Positions 5,299 to 5,581 of a stretch of 5,581 bases of DNA are shown in pieces; positions within the stretch are counted from its first letter, which is position 1; each line of letters begins with the position of its first letter. Under the pieces are notes generated by a model. It ran no database searches. It was not told the DNA's origin and saw nothing but the letters and a program-made list of their open reading frames with translations. The translations under genes and the position numbers were made by a program. Source of the DNA: JALVIU01 sp964462295. GTDB lineage: Bacteria; Atribacterota; JALVIU01. The stretch lies in contig CAYWXH010000097.1 of assembly GCA_964462295.1 (NCBI GenBank), positions 1 through 5,581 on the forward strand. The letters run 5' to 3'.

Positions 5299-5581
5299 TG
5301 AATAACATTATAAAATGGCGAAGGTGGTTTCATGAACACCCTGAGCTTTCCTTTTCCGAATATGAAACTTCAAAGTTTATAAAATCACTTCTTGATAATT
5401 GGGGGATAAGGTGGAAGGCATGGGGAGATACTGCACTTGTTGCAGAAATAGGAGAGGGAGGGCATACGATTGCTATCCGTACTGATATGGATGCACTCCC
5501 TATAGATGAGGAGAATGATGTCCCCTATCGTTCTCTTTATCCAAAAAGGATGCATGCCTGTGGACATGATGGCCATATGGC
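5298..5581 (+). CDS. M20-family (M20D-type) amidohydrolase, N-terminal part, cut by the window edge
   Basis: The first 94 codons are visible and the frame runs open off the right edge; full-length relatives are about 380-400 residues. The start matches the family: WRRWFHEHPELSFSEYETSK (7-26), GHTIAIRTDMDALPIDEEND (55-74), VPYRS (75-79) and MHACGHDGHM (85-94). Cys88 and His90 of CGHD correspond to metal ligands in M20D enzymes such as IAA-amino acid hydrolase, with more ligands expected beyond the edge. The group cleaves amide bonds of N-acyl or N-aryl amino acids (aminoacylase, hippurate hydrolase, auxin-conjugate hydrolase) and some gamma-glutamyl or related conjugates. No signal peptide is present, so it acts in the cytoplasm. 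Its one-base overlap with the ATPase gene places it in the transporter operon, suggesting it processes the imported compound. The exact substrate is unknown. Confidence 0.9.
   Translation, partial: MNNIIKWRRWFHEHPELSFSEYETSKFIKSLLDNWGIRWKAWGDTALVAEIGEGGHTIAIRTDMDALPIDEENDVPYRSLYPKRMHACGHDGHM

Overview
The window holds a complete ABC transporter operon of the hydrophobic amino acid uptake (HAAT, Liv) type, read left to right on the + strand. The order is substrate-binding protein (532-1695), two permeases (1741-2655 and 2666-3826) and two ATPases (3819-4604 and 4597-5298). The 5' end of an M20-family amidohydrolase gene follows (5298 to the right edge). From the first permease on, junctions are 10 bp or less or overlapping, so the six genes look like one transcription unit.

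Region by region: bases 1 to about 400 carry no credible gene. They hold a cluster of hairpin-forming, REP-like repeats whose arms resemble the widespread GTCATTGCGAGG / CCTCGCAATGAC type. The cluster ends in a decayed tandem array of half-units spaced 29-30 bp. An AT-rich stretch follows, with a good sigma-70-type promoter (TTGACA 458-463, TAAAAT 480-485). A perfect 7-bp inverted repeat flanks its -35 box and is a candidate operator. A GC-rich hairpin with a short T-run lies between the binding protein gene and the rest of the operon. It probably acts as an attenuator or mRNA stabiliser, so that binding protein is made in excess.

The binding protein should capture a solute in the periplasm. 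The two permeases form the membrane channel and the two ATPases drive import. Two details argue against a plain leucine/isoleucine/valine transporter. First, by hand alignment with E. coli LivJ, two residues that hold the ligand's alpha-amino group (Thr102, Glu226) are replaced by Val124 and Ser247, while the carboxylate-side Ser79 is kept (Ser101). Second, the next gene encodes an M20D-type amidohydrolase, a family that cleaves N-acyl or N-aryl amino acid conjugates. Together they suggest import and cytoplasmic hydrolysis of amino acids with a masked amino group; this is inference. The first ATPase also has an unusual ABC signature motif (LPHAD), which may make the two ATP sites unequal.

Organism: an AT-rich bacterium with heavy use of AGA/AGG for Arg and ATA for Ile, a pattern common in thermophiles. 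The binding protein has an ordinary signal peptide without a lipobox cysteine, which fits a periplasm and hence an outer membrane. The phylum cannot be fixed from this window.
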